Shown here: positions 37,801 to 44,360 of the stretch, one piece after another | How the letters are laid out: the number at the start of each line of letters is the position of its first letter | How positions within the stretch are numbered: the first letter of the stretch is position 1 | NCBI RefSeq assembly: GCF_000002075.1 | Contig: NW_004797313.1 | Span: 1,997,019-2,061,018, forward strand | Reading direction: 5' to 3' | DNA from: Aplysia californica | Taxonomy: Eukaryota; Mollusca; Gastropoda; Aplysiida; Aplysiidae | Length of the DNA: 64,000 bases | Notes under the pieces: model-generated | Told to the model about the DNA's origin: nothing | Seen by the model: the letters and a program-made list of their open reading frames with translations, nothing else | Database searches by the model: none | Program-made: the position numbers and the translations under genes

Positions 37801-38035
37801 GATCAGTAAAACTCTTTGTACATATTCTGCACATTCTGTAAATCATATTATTATAATATTAATCTCTGTACTGTATGGTTAATATTATCTAAATGATGTG
37901 TCTGTTGACTTCACCACAGATCTGAGGAGGTCAAAGAGCAGCCCTTCCTTGCCGTATGTGTTTGACGGCAAAGCTTCCCCTGCTAAATCAGCGGCAGCAA
38001 AACTAGCACGGAGGTCAAGGTCACCAAAGACATAA
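5011..38035 (+). CDS. MPRIP: MPRIP/outspread-like coiled-coil scaffold (21 exons, 5' partial)
   Basis: Exons: 5011-5118, 6552-6656, 7616-7675, 8316-8483, 8846-9070, 9582-9866, 10320-10487, 11701-11892, 13524-16331, 17820-18038, 21791-22045, 22446-22553, 24019-24117, 24598-24697, 25362-25482, 26933-27076, 27775-27904, 28615-28701, 29496-29643, 36853-36969, 37920-38035. All have AG acceptors and GT donors with matching phases, giving about 1,920 codons. The product is mostly Glu/Lys/Leu-rich coiled coil. Its C-terminal exons (YSSKCEDYKLLEMKL, then VRVKDAELQKLRSQVKNLE, then RRSKSSPSLP) follow the order of the MPRIP C-terminus (YSQKC..., VKESEIQYLKQEISSLKDEL, KSKSNPDF), as I recall it. In mammals MPRIP binds F-actin, RhoA and the myosin phosphatase subunit MYPT1, the last through its C-terminal coil. 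The PH domains expected upstream are not visible. The gene structure is secure. Family identity is an inference from memory; TRIOBP or another coiled-coil protein remains possible. Confidence 0.75.
5119..5311. repeat. TG microsatellite starting in a splice donor
   Basis: The donor GTCTGTGTGTGCGTG is the first part of a TG/TGCG repeat, which becomes pure (TG)n from about 5243 to 5311. Confidence 0.95.
6552..6656 (+). CDS. MPRIP-like exon 2 in window, coiled coil
   Basis: 35 codons, phase 0-0 (VESLKDRLEHTQTELDKV...). Acceptor CCTCACAG, donor GTACAA. The heptad spacing of Leu and Ile starts the long coiled coil. Confidence 0.85.
6755..7265 (-). repeat. SINE-like repeat with tRNA-type head, minus strand
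   Basis: Read on the minus strand, 7262-7195 has a pol III A-box-like TGGTCTACAGG and B-box-like GGTTTGAATC. The far end at 6763-6802 carries the core TTTTACGGCGCTTGCAACTGC shared with other copies in the window. Confidence 0.6.
7616..7675 (+). CDS. MPRIP-like exon 3, short Ser-rich cassette
   Basis: 20 codons, phase 0-0 (SVDSGYSTGSRWAQNSSQNE), acceptor CCTTTTCACAG, donor GTAATC. It is symmetric and not helical, and sits between two coiled-coil exons, so it could be skipped without a frame change. It is less certain than its neighbours because of its size. Confidence 0.6.
8316..8483 (+). CDS. MPRIP-like exon 4, coiled coil
   Basis: 56 codons, phase 0-0 (QQGLKRQLKESRDVV...). The acceptor is a tandem TGCAGCAG (NAGNAG) site, so use of the second AG would remove one Gln without shifting frame. 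Donor GTGAGT. Confidence 0.9.
8846..9070 (+). CDS. MPRIP-like exon 5, coiled coil
   Basis: 75 codons, phase 0-0 (FLKMSSEWNRRIRTMESQ... to EHEYNLLK). Strong heptads rich in Glu, Arg and Leu. Acceptor CACCTCAG, donor GTCAGG. Confidence 0.9.
9185..9370. repeat. CT/CA compound microsatellite
   Basis: (CT)n then interrupted (CA)n, a long pure (CA)n from about 9311, then (CT)n. Confidence 0.97.
9582..9866 (+). CDS. MPRIP-like exon 6, coiled coil
   Basis: 95 codons, phase 0-0 (EKLDDREQELSGLRSELKEK... to DDIIAQLEEK). Acceptor TTTACATAG, donor GTATAG. Met-rich stretch near the end (ASMTDNMTSDMTEM). Confidence 0.9.
10320..10487 (+). CDS. MPRIP-like exon 7, coiled coil
   Basis: 56 codons, phase 0-0 (MIETDKRLIEMSEELHAEMG...). 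Acceptor CTGCAACAG, donor GTACGA. An antisense RTE LINE tail lies within about 15 bases of the donor. Confidence 0.9.
10495..10690 (-). mobile_element. RTE-type LINE 3' end, short copy
   Basis: On the minus strand it is similar to the end of the RTE fragment at 12205-12715: shared CTTGTCCTGGGCTAG-like and ACTTTTCTGTAC blocks and a TCATCATCATTG end. Severely 5'-truncated. Confidence 0.65.
11701..11892 (+). CDS. MPRIP-like exon 8, coiled coil
   Basis: 64 codons, phase 0-0 (VSGFESENASLKKQLEELRR...). Acceptor CTCTTGACAG, donor GTATGG. A Ser-rich break (SSVQSSSRDG) interrupts the heptads. Confidence 0.9.
12205..12715 (-). mobile_element. RTE-type LINE, 3' end of the reverse transcriptase ORF
   Basis: The minus strand has 163 codons ending the ORF: SVLLYGCETWNAS, LNKCLRKLLRIKWTDRITNE, GRRHGRWIGHTLRKSS, PQGKRSRGRPRGTWRR and LAQDRERWRVFVRGLYPDPG. 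This is the hallmark C-terminus of RTE-class LINEs. The 3' end carries an ATGATG-type tail. 5'-truncated as usual for such insertions. Confidence 0.9.
12905..13230 (-). mobile_element. SINE, minus strand, with (ATT)n tail
   Basis: Minus strand: GGTTCGAGCC B-box-like end at 13209-13200, then a body containing TTGTGTCCTTGGGAAAGGCA and ACACAGGTGGGAATGGGTAC, ending in an (ATT)n tail at 12903-12927. The same body is seen at 32640-33600. Confidence 0.75.
13524..16331 (+). CDS. MPRIP-like giant exon 9 (936 codons)
   Basis: One open frame of 2,808 bp, phase 0-0, acceptor TTTCTCCCAG and donor GTGAGA. From its start: a short coil; a helical segment (LHTVLLADSRLKEVNAMLLK...); Ser-rich linkers with poly-Ser runs around residues 200-350; a strongly acidic block (EEDGEDSDSDEEDSEQ) near residue 375; then a long helical region with few low-complexity stretches up to an acidic end (EESHDSDDTLDLQTDF). 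I recognise no named domain. Long isoforms of vertebrate MPRIP and TRIOBP also contain very large internal exons, but homology of this exon to those is not established here. Confidence 0.9.
17055..17285 (+). mobile_element. tRNA-derived SINE, plus strand
   Basis: B-box-like GTTGGATTCCC at 17108-17125 after a possible A box. The end is GGGGCATAAAACACCAAC, a usual SINE tail form, then AT-rich repeats. Confidence 0.5.
17820..18038 (+). CDS. MPRIP-like exon 10, coiled coil
   Basis: 73 codons, phase 0-0 (ALLSPLEEVLESKHEDELEV... to HLEVFKQ). Acceptor CTGCTAG, donor GTAATG. Regular heptads. Confidence 0.9.
18093..19269. mobile_element. DNA element with inverted ends CAGACCTGCCACTC
   Basis: The 14-bp left end is matched perfectly by its reverse complement at 19256-19269. 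1,177 bp between, without a transposase frame. Inside each end lie ATCCCGATT/AATCCTGATT-type steps. The target duplication is obscured by the GA repeat on the right. Confidence 0.75.
19271..19307. repeat. (GA)n microsatellite
   Basis: About 18 GA units abutting the right end of the CAGACCTGCC element. Confidence 0.95.
19515..20321. mobile_element. TA-flanked MITE, copy A (CAGTCGAACCTG family)
   Basis: 807 bp bounded by TA dinucleotides, with ends CAGTCGAACCTG and CAGGTTTGACTG. ACGGCCACCT-type steps repeat inside both ends. The TA target and CAGT termini fit Tc1/mariner-pogo non-autonomous elements. No transposase is visible. Confidence 0.85.
20467..20903. mobile_element. MITE copy 1 (GTGGTGGAATCAGGC ends)
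   Basis: Inverted ends GTGGTGGAATCAGGC near 20478-20492 and GCCTGATTCCACCAC near 20879-20893. No coding capacity. Same element as 40195-40615. Confidence 0.8.
21104..21780 (+). repeat. 23/34-bp compound minisatellite before exon 11
   Basis: About twenty tandem copies of a 23-bp unit (GTCCTAGTTCTGTATCCTCC plus ATT). Many are extended by 11 bases (GCCCTGTATTT, or TCC in place of GCC) to 34 bp. Each unit is pyrimidine-rich and ends a tract with TGTCCTAG, an acceptor-like sequence. The array grades into CCCTGTCTAG, the acceptor of exon 21791. Confidence 0.95.
21791..22045 (+). CDS. MPRIP-like exon 11, coiled coil
   Basis: 85 codons, phase 0-0 (ESHKLEKTLEEQQQDREHYE...). The acceptor CCCTGTCTAG lies at the end of a long minisatellite whose units contain TGTCCTAG. 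Donor GTGAGC. Confidence 0.9.
22446..22553 (+). CDS. MPRIP-like exon 12
   Basis: 36 codons, phase 0-0 (KTLGALKKEVNSKEKSSLIQ...). Acceptor TTTATCAG, donor GTAAGC. Confidence 0.85.
23130..24018 (+). repeat. Intronic duplications including an acceptor copy
   Basis: Two imperfect copies of about 250 bp (23172-23423 and 23430-23672; both contain GTGCTACTGACTGAAGTGTC and AACTGCTGCTTTTTCTTTCC). Then two copies of about 130 bp (23674-23810, 23849-23975). The 30 bases ending at 23168 match the 30 bases ending at the true acceptor at 24018. Confidence 0.85.
23760..23812 (-). repeat. SINE core copy (GCGAGCGCCGTAAAAC)
   Basis: Reverse-complement copy of the core at 6763. A diverged copy follows at 23937-23972 as part of the local duplication. 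Confidence 0.6.
24019..24117 (+). CDS. MPRIP-like exon 13, Pro-rich linker
   Basis: 33 codons, phase 0-0 (EEEYQPPLPTQPPPEVPHG...), a proline-rich break in the coil. Acceptor TTTGATGCAG; a diverged copy of about 30 bases of this acceptor region lies at 23139-23168. Donor GTGAGC. Confidence 0.8.
24598..24697 (+). CDS. MPRIP-like exon 14, coiled coil
   Basis: 100 bp, phase 0-1 (PSKLDLSHHEQEVEQLRKEK...). Acceptor CCTCTCTCAG, donor GTGAGT. The split codon G|CA with the next exon gives Ala. Confidence 0.85.
25362..25482 (+). CDS. MPRIP-like exon 15, conserved C-terminal coil
   Basis: 121 bp, phase 1-2 (LDAMRKAYEEELGQEKAKYK...), ending in split codon CA|G. Acceptor TGTCCCCAG, donor GTAAGT followed by TG then CT repeats. 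Resembles the family segment with a Leu-x2-Met/Leu-Arg-x2-Tyr-x-Glu-Glu-Leu pattern. Confidence 0.9.
25484..25568. repeat. GT, CT and CCCT microsatellites after a donor
   Basis: The donor GTAAGT of exon 15 leads into (GT)n, then (CT)n, then (CCCT)n. Confidence 0.95.
25869..26098. repeat. Long CT-rich microsatellite
   Basis: Interrupted (CT)n with CCCT blocks, 230 bp, ending in CTCTCAG before the exon-15-like fragment. Confidence 0.97.
26098..26142 (+). pseudogene. Exon-15-like fragment, possible relic or cryptic exon
   Basis: AAGGAGGAACTTGTCACGAT... matches 16 of 21 bases of AAGGAGGCTCTGGTCACTAT... within exon 15. It would encode KEELVTMYGYASKMQ against KEALVTMYTEEYVTE. It has an acceptor (CTCTCAG) and donor (GTCAAG) and is 45 bp. 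The frame resembling exon 15 is not the one reached from exon 15's phase-2 end. Confidence 0.4.
26395..26692 (+). mobile_element. LINE 3' end with (AAC)n tail
   Basis: Plus-strand frame reads LNQHLNRIGVKQSAACPLYD then YPSETVVHHLF, the C-terminal Cys-His motif region of I/R1-group LINEs, partly decayed. Ends in (AAC)n at 26667-26686. Confidence 0.75.
26933..27076 (+). CDS. MPRIP-like exon 16, conserved C-terminal coil
   Basis: 144 bp, phase 2-2 (EDEEKMSEELQKLNMHYSSK...). Closest visible match to MPRIP: a Tyr-Ser-x-Lys-Cys motif followed by regularly spaced Leu. Acceptor GTGCTGCAG, donor GTGGGG. Confidence 0.9.
27600..27745. repeat. TCTC/TCTG-rich tract
   Basis: Degenerate pyrimidine tract ending about 30 bases before the acceptor of exon 17. 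Confidence 0.8.
27775..27904 (+). CDS. MPRIP-like exon 17, conserved C-terminal coil
   Basis: 130 bp, phase 2-0 (NDHLEEMLNREIDSLKDFIK...), then a Thr/Ser linker and IEEELYDAK. Matches the MPRIP order in which an N-x2-L-x3-L-x2-E-I-x2-L coil leads into the VKESE motif. Acceptor CTCTCCAG, donor GTGTGT. Confidence 0.9.
28615..28701 (+). CDS. MPRIP-like exon 18, VKDAE coil
   Basis: 29 codons, phase 0-0 (IMVRVKDAELQKLRSQVKNL...). Resembles MPRIP LLRVKESEIQYLKQEI, the segment before the distal coil. Acceptor GCCAACAG, donor GTAAAC. Confidence 0.9.
29496..29643 (+). CDS. MPRIP-like exon 19, last coil
   Basis: 148 bp, phase 0-1 (EQRQTMTQYMQSLKTSGEMK... to LGSQGLKANIRR). Acceptor GTTCAG, donor GTGAGT. 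It precedes a 7.2-kb intron. Confidence 0.9.
30627..30716. repeat. GA/CAGA microsatellite
   Basis: (GA)n followed by (CAGA)n with AAAC interruptions. Confidence 0.95.
30880..31745 (+). repeat. Diverged intronic repeat cluster
   Basis: A motif of roughly 60-90 bp of the form GTTGGAGGGCACCACTGGTAG, then GTCCTACTTTTTCTTTCC and TCTGTTGTTTTTGTCTGTCT, recurs at about 30885, 31165 and 31675. It is also at 17436, 29985 and 36630. Spacing is irregular and identity moderate. Confidence 0.5.
32038..32064 (+). CDS. Candidate 27-bp alternative microexon
   Basis: Lies in the 7.2-kb intron. Acceptor GCGTCGCCAG, donor GTGACT, phase 1-1, so it fits exactly between exons 19 and 20. It would insert K-WDSAASLK before the APSFHQR segment. 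Short and unsupported by any second line of evidence; could be chance. Confidence 0.3.
32640..33600 (+). mobile_element. SINE split by a DNA element
   Basis: tRNA-like head at 32655-32720 (B-box-like GGTTTGAACC), then GTGCCCTTGG and AGGTGGGAATGGGTG as in the 12905-13230 copy, then an insertion. The 3' part (AAGTGCATAGAGTTTGCTGT to TACAAATGCTATTTATTTAT) resumes after about 33432. Confidence 0.7.
32846..33431. mobile_element. MITE-like insertion inside the SINE
   Basis: Inverted ends share CCACTGAGACAGACAC (left) against CCACTGTGACGGACAC (right, reverse complement), 14 of 16. About 590 bp without a coding frame. Exact termini uncertain. Confidence 0.6.
34458..34685. mobile_element. Short MITE-like element (CAGGGATGTAAA ends)
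   Basis: Ends CAGGGATGTAAA and TTTACATCCTTG; inside both lies CCGGCTTTTT or its like. 228 bp; no clear target duplication. Confidence 0.55.
34818..35056. repeat. CT/CA compound microsatellite
   Basis: (CT)n with TTTCT interruptions, then alternating (CA)n and CTCTCTCACA blocks. Confidence 0.97.
36853..36969 (+). CDS. MPRIP-like exon 20, Arg/Ser/Pro-rich tail
   Basis: 117 bp, phase 1-1 (PSFHQRARSPSPTNSPSPRK... to HIHPK). Several Ser-Pro sites suggest proline-directed phosphorylation. Acceptor GTGTCCACAG, donor GTACGG. Confidence 0.85.
37013..37635. mobile_element. hAT-like MITE with perfect 8-bp target duplication
   Basis: 623 bp flanked by GTTTGCAG at 37005-37012 and again at 37636-37643. 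Ends TAGAGACGGGCGGG and (reverse complement) TAGGGGCGGGCACG, typical of hAT elements. The interior is rich in CGAGA/TCTCG steps. No transposase. Confidence 0.9.
37920..38035 (+). CDS. MPRIP-like terminal exon coding part
   Basis: Enters in phase 1 (split codon G|AT gives Asp) and encodes LRRSKSSPSLPYVFDGKASP... to RRSRSPKT, then TAA. The basic RRSKSSPSLP motif lies where MPRIP has KSKSNPDF. Acceptor TTCACCACAG. Confidence 0.9.
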
Positions 38036-38202
38036 GGAGATAGTGGCACATGTGTATGAGATAGGAACTCAGAAGTGTTATAGGGCATGGGAGAAGGTGG
38101 AGGTTGTGTCCTTGGCGTGAGGAAGAGGGTGAATGTGTTGTTATGCTGTTCTGCTGTGTTGGGACATTTATGAGTCAAGAGTCAGAGTGTGATGTGTGCA
38201 TC

Positions 38203-38395
38203 TTGGAGGAAGTGCAGACACCACGGGCACTCATTAGCTACTGTGTTGTTGAGTGTGTCCAACCTACTGTGTTGTTGAGTGTGTCCGACCTACTGTGTTG
38301 TTGAGTGTGTCCAACTGGCTCCTGGTGTGTCACGTCAGGGACAGGGAAGTGGTTTCTGCATATGGGAGGAAGTGCAGACACCACAAGCTCATCAC
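38203..38395 (+). repeat. Duplications in the 3' UTR
   Basis: GGAGGAAGTGCAGACACCAC occurs at about 38205 and 38365. Between them lie three tandem copies of a 26-bp unit starting CTACTGTGTTGTTGAGTGTG at 38238, 38264 and 38290. Confidence 0.85.
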
Positions 38396-40194
38396 CAGAT
38401 TCTAGACATGAACTTTGCTTTCTCAAAGGTGTCAGACTTGTAGTTTTCATTATGTATGCTCAGAGCTGTCTTCCAAATTGATGGTGGGAGTGAAAGAAAA
38501 GATTTTAACCTTACAATAACATCCTTGTTAAAGTATTCTTTAAAAAAATAATTTTAAGCTGAAAATGTGAAATAGAACTTGAAAACTTGGTAAAATTTTT
38601 AAATTTTGGCCTAGTAATGGTAATATTACTGATACTTTGTAGGGGAAACAATGGTAGACTGAAATAAACAAACTGGATGTGAAGAAAGGCCTGCTTGTAG
38701 TGGTGGCTTCCAATTATCCATGCCCCACTTTTTTTTTTTAGCATAGGTGAAGTCGGGGTTTTTTCCTCCGTATTGTCAGTTTCTAAAAACATTTTAGGAA
38801 CCAAAAGAGAAAGGTGTAGATGAACATGTTTTTAAGCATCAATTCTGATATTTGGTCCACCTGGAAGTTTTTATGTCATATTTCAAGTGTACAGTGGGCC
38901 ACTTATGGAAAAGTTAATGGTTTTCTGTTCCTGCTTTATGGTGTTTACTTTTAGTGGTGTTTACTTTTAGCGAGAGTCGGACAGATTTTGTCATCAGTTT
39001 CCAGTCATCAGCTGTGGCTTTTAAGTGTAGCAAGTGGATATAATCAATTATGACATTTATATTGTGAGAGTCGGCCCAAAAGTTTGAGTCGACAGTCTTG
39101 TCTAAATGCTATTAAGAGCTCCCAGTCCTTCGAGTTTTCAGTCAAGAGGACAAGTCTGTTTCCAGGTGTGGGAATTGTTGGTAAACCTGAAAGTACCAAT
39201 GTAGACCTTGGCTGATGGAAGGCTCCTTTGGGAAGTGTAGATTCCACGCTGTTATACAAGGAATGTTTTAAACTTTTGAATTGTGTGTAAGACCTGAAAA
39301 AAAGTTCATTGATATTGTTTTATGGCTATTTAGTGATTGGAAAAAGTAAGTCAGAGGTACAGAAAGGACAGAGGGATAATAAAGAAGCTGGACCCGCCTT
39401 CAGTGGCATGGTCTGATCACCTGCTTAGTCGCTTTCCTGTCCACACATACCATGCTGCTGACACCACTTGCCCATAAATATATTTGTCAACGCACAATTC
39501 ATGTTATCACTAATTGGTTATTTTCATGTTTGTCACAAATGTTGTATTGCTTGCATAGGGCTGCCTCAATTTGAGATATGAGCGTTGGTTTGTTCAGACA
39601 TATCTATTATTTATTTCATCTAGAGGTGATTTGGTTACTTAACTGGAGAGGTTGTACTGTAAATTAAGTGTAAGGGAGAGATGAGAAGGGACATAGACAT
39701 ATCATTGTAGTTGTGGCGGATGAGTTGATGTTTGTTTTGTGATCTCGTGACTTTTTTTCTTCTTTTTTGTCTGTTTTTTTAACATATGTTAATTTTGGTA
39801 GTGATCATACAAATAGAAACCAGCTGAAAGATGTAAGTATCTTGCATGTGTATGATTTACACCACACATTTACTATGTGGAATCATGCCCGTGACCGTAC
39901 TTGTGAATGTCTGACACCGATTGGGTCGCGTGTAGAATGTGAGTTTTATTTTGATACCAGTCATCAGTCGCAAATATTGAGTCATAGGTGACAATCTACA
40001 CATGCCAGCAAAGATCAATCTTGAACTCTGTTATGTTACTGTTCGCAATGTTATTTTTTGCCTGTGTACAGTCAGTGATGAACTAAAAATGTGCAGTTTA
40101 CTTTTTAAGTATTAGTATTAATCGAATAGGTTGTGGTTTCTACCTCAACATACTATTTATATTTCCCCAGAGGCAGGTGTACTTAATGGAAATA

Positions 40195-40615
40195 TGTGTC
40201 ACAACGCGATGGAATCAGGCCCTCGTCAATTTTTTGGTATATGGAGTTAATGGTATTATCTTAAAGGCTGTTCATTTGCCTTGCATTTGATTAAAAAATA
40301 TCTATTTATCTTGAATAGAAGTTGAAATATTTGCGATTGAAGGAGGTGGGGTCGCCTGGTTTCAGAAGTAAAATTTGCGAGAAAATGGCCACCAAAGTTT
40401 GGTGACTTCCATAGCTCAAGAGTCCTTGGAAATGCAAATTTACATTTTTCGTGCCTTTTAATCGTTTTCCATAAAATCCACTCACAAAAGTGTTTTTGAA
40501 TGGGCATACAAGGTGTTGAGCCACAAAACAAAAAAAATTTCAAATTGACCGAAAAATGCCGATTTCTTCAATTTCATTATTTTGACGAGCGCCTAATTTC
40601 ACCATGATGCCTCAC
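40195..40615. mobile_element. MITE copy 2, in the probable 3' UTR
   Basis: Same orientation and layout as 20467-20903. Shared blocks include TTGAATAGAAGT, GAAATATTTGCGATTGAAGG and ATTATTTTGACGAGCGCCT. Confidence 0.8.
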
Positions 40616-42040
40616 ATATAGACTGGGGTTAACCCATATATTCTGTGTTGCAATGATCTTAAGTGTAAAGAGGCTCAACCAACGGTGGTGGACATAAAAA
40701 TAGTAATGCTGTTTATACTTGTTCGAATACTTTACTTGTCCCTTTTTTTTAAATGAACAAAGTGGTTAATTGTTTTTTTGTTTCCTATTTGGTTGCTGAC
40801 TGGAAAAAGGTAAAGACTGCCTAAATAGAGTGAGTTATTGATTGTGAACTTAAAAAATTGAACAGCTGTGCATTCCAGATCATGTGGTGTGTCATGTGAT
40901 TGATCGTGCCGAAGGTGTCGACGTGTGCCAGCTTTTAGCCTTCCATTTTCTTTTTCCTCTTTTTCCAACTTCCCTGTGCCCTCCTCTCCCTCTCCATTGA
41001 TTGTTCCACTGTTTATCACATTCAGACGTCAAAAAGATTCGCTGGCATTTTTCCGTGTGGTTCACATTCCTTTTTTCCCCCAAGCCGAAGACTCTAGAAT
41101 CCTTGAAACACTTTTACAAACAGTCCAAGTTGTAGTTTCACGTTTCTTATGATATAAAAAGTTAATGTATTGATGTTTGTATAGTGTCGAGGAGGGACGT
41201 GGAAGGAACTTAAATTACTTTTTTTTTCTGAAAGATTTTGTGCCAATCCAGTAAAGGGTACCAGCTTTAGTGAAATGCTTTTTTTTCTTCTCATTGTTAG
41301 TTTTGAAGCCATGTTAATTTGCTGATGGTGTTGATACTCTGTATAGTATTTAGTATTCTACTTCTACCTTGTTGCCAAATTGCGAACATATTGATCGACT
41401 GACTTTTTTCTTCTTGATTATCTTCTCTGTGGCAGTGACAGGCTAATACTAATGGCATATCTATGGTGTTCTGCTCAATCAGCTTCTCAGTGACACTGGA
41501 AGTTTTAAACTTTGCATAAAAATAGTTTCAAAGGCTTTAATTAAGTGAATAGACCTTCGTGTAGTGATTCAGGCTTTCTTCAGATCTTAGTCTCACAAAA
41601 TACAAGTATGAGAAGAAGTCAAAGAATTCATTTTACTGCCTCCTGTAGCTTTTTCCCAGCCTTAATCATGCTGTTGCATCTGTGTCCTGTGTATGTAAGT
41701 ATGAAGTTGTAACCAATAATGTGACTTAAATCGCACTTGTAATTTTTTTGTTCTGCTCTGCTTGTGAAGATCTCTTTACAACTCTGAGACTTACAAACTG
41801 ACCAAGCTGTGTGCTCGCTACTATAATGTTCAGGGATTATGTCCCCTTTTACTGCTGAATTCATGTGTTTGCTAAATTTTCAAATGTTCAGCCTGAGCAG
41901 TGGCCATCTAATAATGGTCCTCTCGCCTTGTTTCTTTGTATCGCAGGGCTCTTACATATTGACTTATGACGTACATCGGACCACTAATCAGTTCCCACCC
42001 CCTATCCATTAAGCAATGTTTTGTGTCTATGAGATACATA

Positions 42041-42319
42041 CAGGGTGGCCAAGTTCTTTTACATCCATACCTGTGACTTGAAATTTTGACTATGAATTTT
42101 ACTTTTCCCCTGTGTTTTGGCTTCCATTCTGCCCAAGGCAATGAGCCAAAATTTGGCTGAGAACACAATGATCTTTCCTTTGTCATTAACTTTTTTGCTC
42201 TTGGGAAAGTGCAAGTCTGCTACTGCTATAGGTGTACAATGTGAACTTACAGAATAATATTGTGTTGCCGAAATTAAAATTGCAATATTATTTTTTTTAA
42301 ACACTTTTGAGCCACCCTG
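42041..42319. mobile_element. Short element with CAGGGTGGC ends
   Basis: Left end CAGGGTGGCCAAGTT, right end (reverse complement) CAGGGTGGCTCAAAAG. 279 bp, non-coding. TA precedes the left end but is not seen on the right. Confidence 0.65.
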
Positions 42320-42469
42320 GGTCTCTGTATGCCTTGTCTGCACAAATGCACTTGTTTTGTTTTGTGGTACCTTGTGTGTGATGGTTGTGTTCTTCTTTAA
42401 CTTATACTTACCCTTTGTTTTGTACAGGAAATATTACAATTTGAGAGGTTGTTGTCTCTGACCTTCTCA

Positions 42470-42500
42470 TTTTATATATATATATATATAAATATATAAC
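42470..42500. repeat. (TA)n microsatellite
   Basis: About ten TA units with one AAA interruption. A similar (TA)n is at 63111-63137 in an eIF3d intron. Confidence 0.9.
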
Positions 42501-42743
42501 ATAATAGTACATAATGTGCAACCTTTTCTTTGTTTATTGTCTAGTGTTGTGACTCGAATAAAGGCATGTGTTGTGTGCTGCAAACATGTAATTTTTACCC
42601 TGCACTGCTGAGAGAAATTCATCGGTGACCATGGAGCAATATCAGGGTGACAAGTCACTCGGTGGCTCATCAAGTTTAGAACATTAAAAACTGGCACATC
42701 GCTGAGATAATCAGCTCCCTGTGCTTGGCCTAACATCCTGGTT

Positions 42744-42749
42744 AATAAA
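42744..42749 (+). promoter_or_regulatory. Candidate polyadenylation signal AATAAA
   Basis: Canonical hexamer followed about 45-70 bases downstream by T- and GT-rich sequence. A second AATAAA is at 42557-42562. Either could end the plus-strand transcript. Confidence 0.4.
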
Positions 42750-42760
42750 GATATCTAAAT

Positions 42761-44360
42761 ACTCTTGATTTCTGTTTCAAGCTTTATTTTGTTTTACTGT
42801 TGGTGGATGATGTTTATTTTTAAAATCGATGTGTGCGTGTGCGCAAGTGTGATAGAGAGAGAAGGGGGGAGAGACAGGAGTTGTAGTCACGGCACAGTGG
42901 CAGTGGAATTTTAGTTGCAGTGGGGGCCCTATCACATCAGGGTCATGGGGGTCAGCTCCCCGTTGCCGCTCTGTCTGGGCTGACTTCATTTTTGGTACTT
43001 TTCAACGTACAGTTTTAGGTGTATCCCTGTATTTATGGTAATTATCATCTAATGTACCCAAAGCACGCTTTTCTGCTCTTGAGACTCAAAAAAGAACGGA
43101 CATTGTAAATGTAATTTGTCTGGTTATTTCGTTAGACGCACTGAAGTCAGCAATGGCAATACTAAATTGTAACATTTTTTTGACAAGTGTGAATGAAAAA
43201 AAATCAATGTAAAAAACGGCACGACAAAAACTGTCGAACCTTTGGAACATGAACTACATAACTTTGGTGCAGATACTCAGAAAAGATGGTATCTGCGCAT
43301 ATAATTAGAATAGAAAGCTGTAATTTTGCTACTTTATTCATCTTGCACACAATTCGCAATGAAGTCATTCCTCCAAATACAACTTTATGTGTCTAATATA
43401 ATCGGGAATATTCGCATATTTTCTCAAAAGTTTATTGTATCTCTATGAAGAAGGGCAAATCGATTTTAGTGCCAGAATACATGACATCTACAATGTAATA
43501 CACAAATATAATCTGTTACACTCCAGAAATTCCTTACTTTTCTTAAAACGCTAAGTCTAGGTTTTGTAAGTTGACTGAATAACAGGGATGACTTCTCATA
43601 ATTGGATTATAAGAATAGTTTCTTGCTTTCTATTTCTAGTGACACTCGAATCAGCACCAGACTTTTCCAGCTTTTATTTTGGTTTCTATGACCATTTACA
43701 ATAACTGACAATATTCTGATTTCTATATATTCATAAAAGTGTCCGCACATATTTCCGACACAATAACTAAGAATGAATGTGTCAGCTGTCATTATTTTTA
43801 TTCAATTCAATAATGTACAAGAAGTGTATACCCAAGTATTTACAGTTTTGTGTTTTTTACACATCCTGTAACAGTAATATATCTTTCTTCGTTGTATGCA
43901 GGCTGCTGAGACAGCATGATTCATGAACAAACGCAGAGTAACTTTCTATTTAATGGTAAAACAAGAGCTAACAACACTGAGTGTCTTTTGTCAAAAAATG
44001 CAGATGTGCATCTTTCTTTTCTTATAATTATAACTTGATTATTACTACTTGCGGAGATTTAAGATTTCTCATGGTAAAAGACATGATATTCGTAGTCAGT
44101 TTAACACAGATTTTGGAGAGATCTGTGGTGCTGTTTTTAAATAAAACAATAATTTATTCATAAGTATGTAAAAAAATTGGACAAATTAAGTACTCTACAA
44201 ACACTCGTCAAGAACAAAAACTTAGGCCCAGAAATTAACCATTCCAACGCAAAATTAATCTCAAGACATTGAGCTTTCAGTACATCAGTGTAATGGTTTG
44301 CTGGGTGGGATGGGGAAAAAGTAATATCGTTTCAAACTTAGACAAAAGTGCGAAATTCTT
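42761..44360. other. AT-rich intergenic sequence, nothing recognised
   Basis: Between the candidate poly(A) site and the LINE I see no exon, RNA gene or element ends. Confidence 0.5.

Larger units (their letters stand above)
38036..42760 (+). other. Probable long 3' UTR of the MPRIP-like gene
   Basis: No coding exon is seen here. AATAAA occurs at 42557 and 42744, the latter followed by T/GT-rich sequence. If the 3' UTR runs this far it is about 4.7 kb and contains a 430-bp MITE (40195-40615) and a 279-bp element (42041-42319). An earlier poly(A) site cannot be excluded. Confidence 0.4.
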
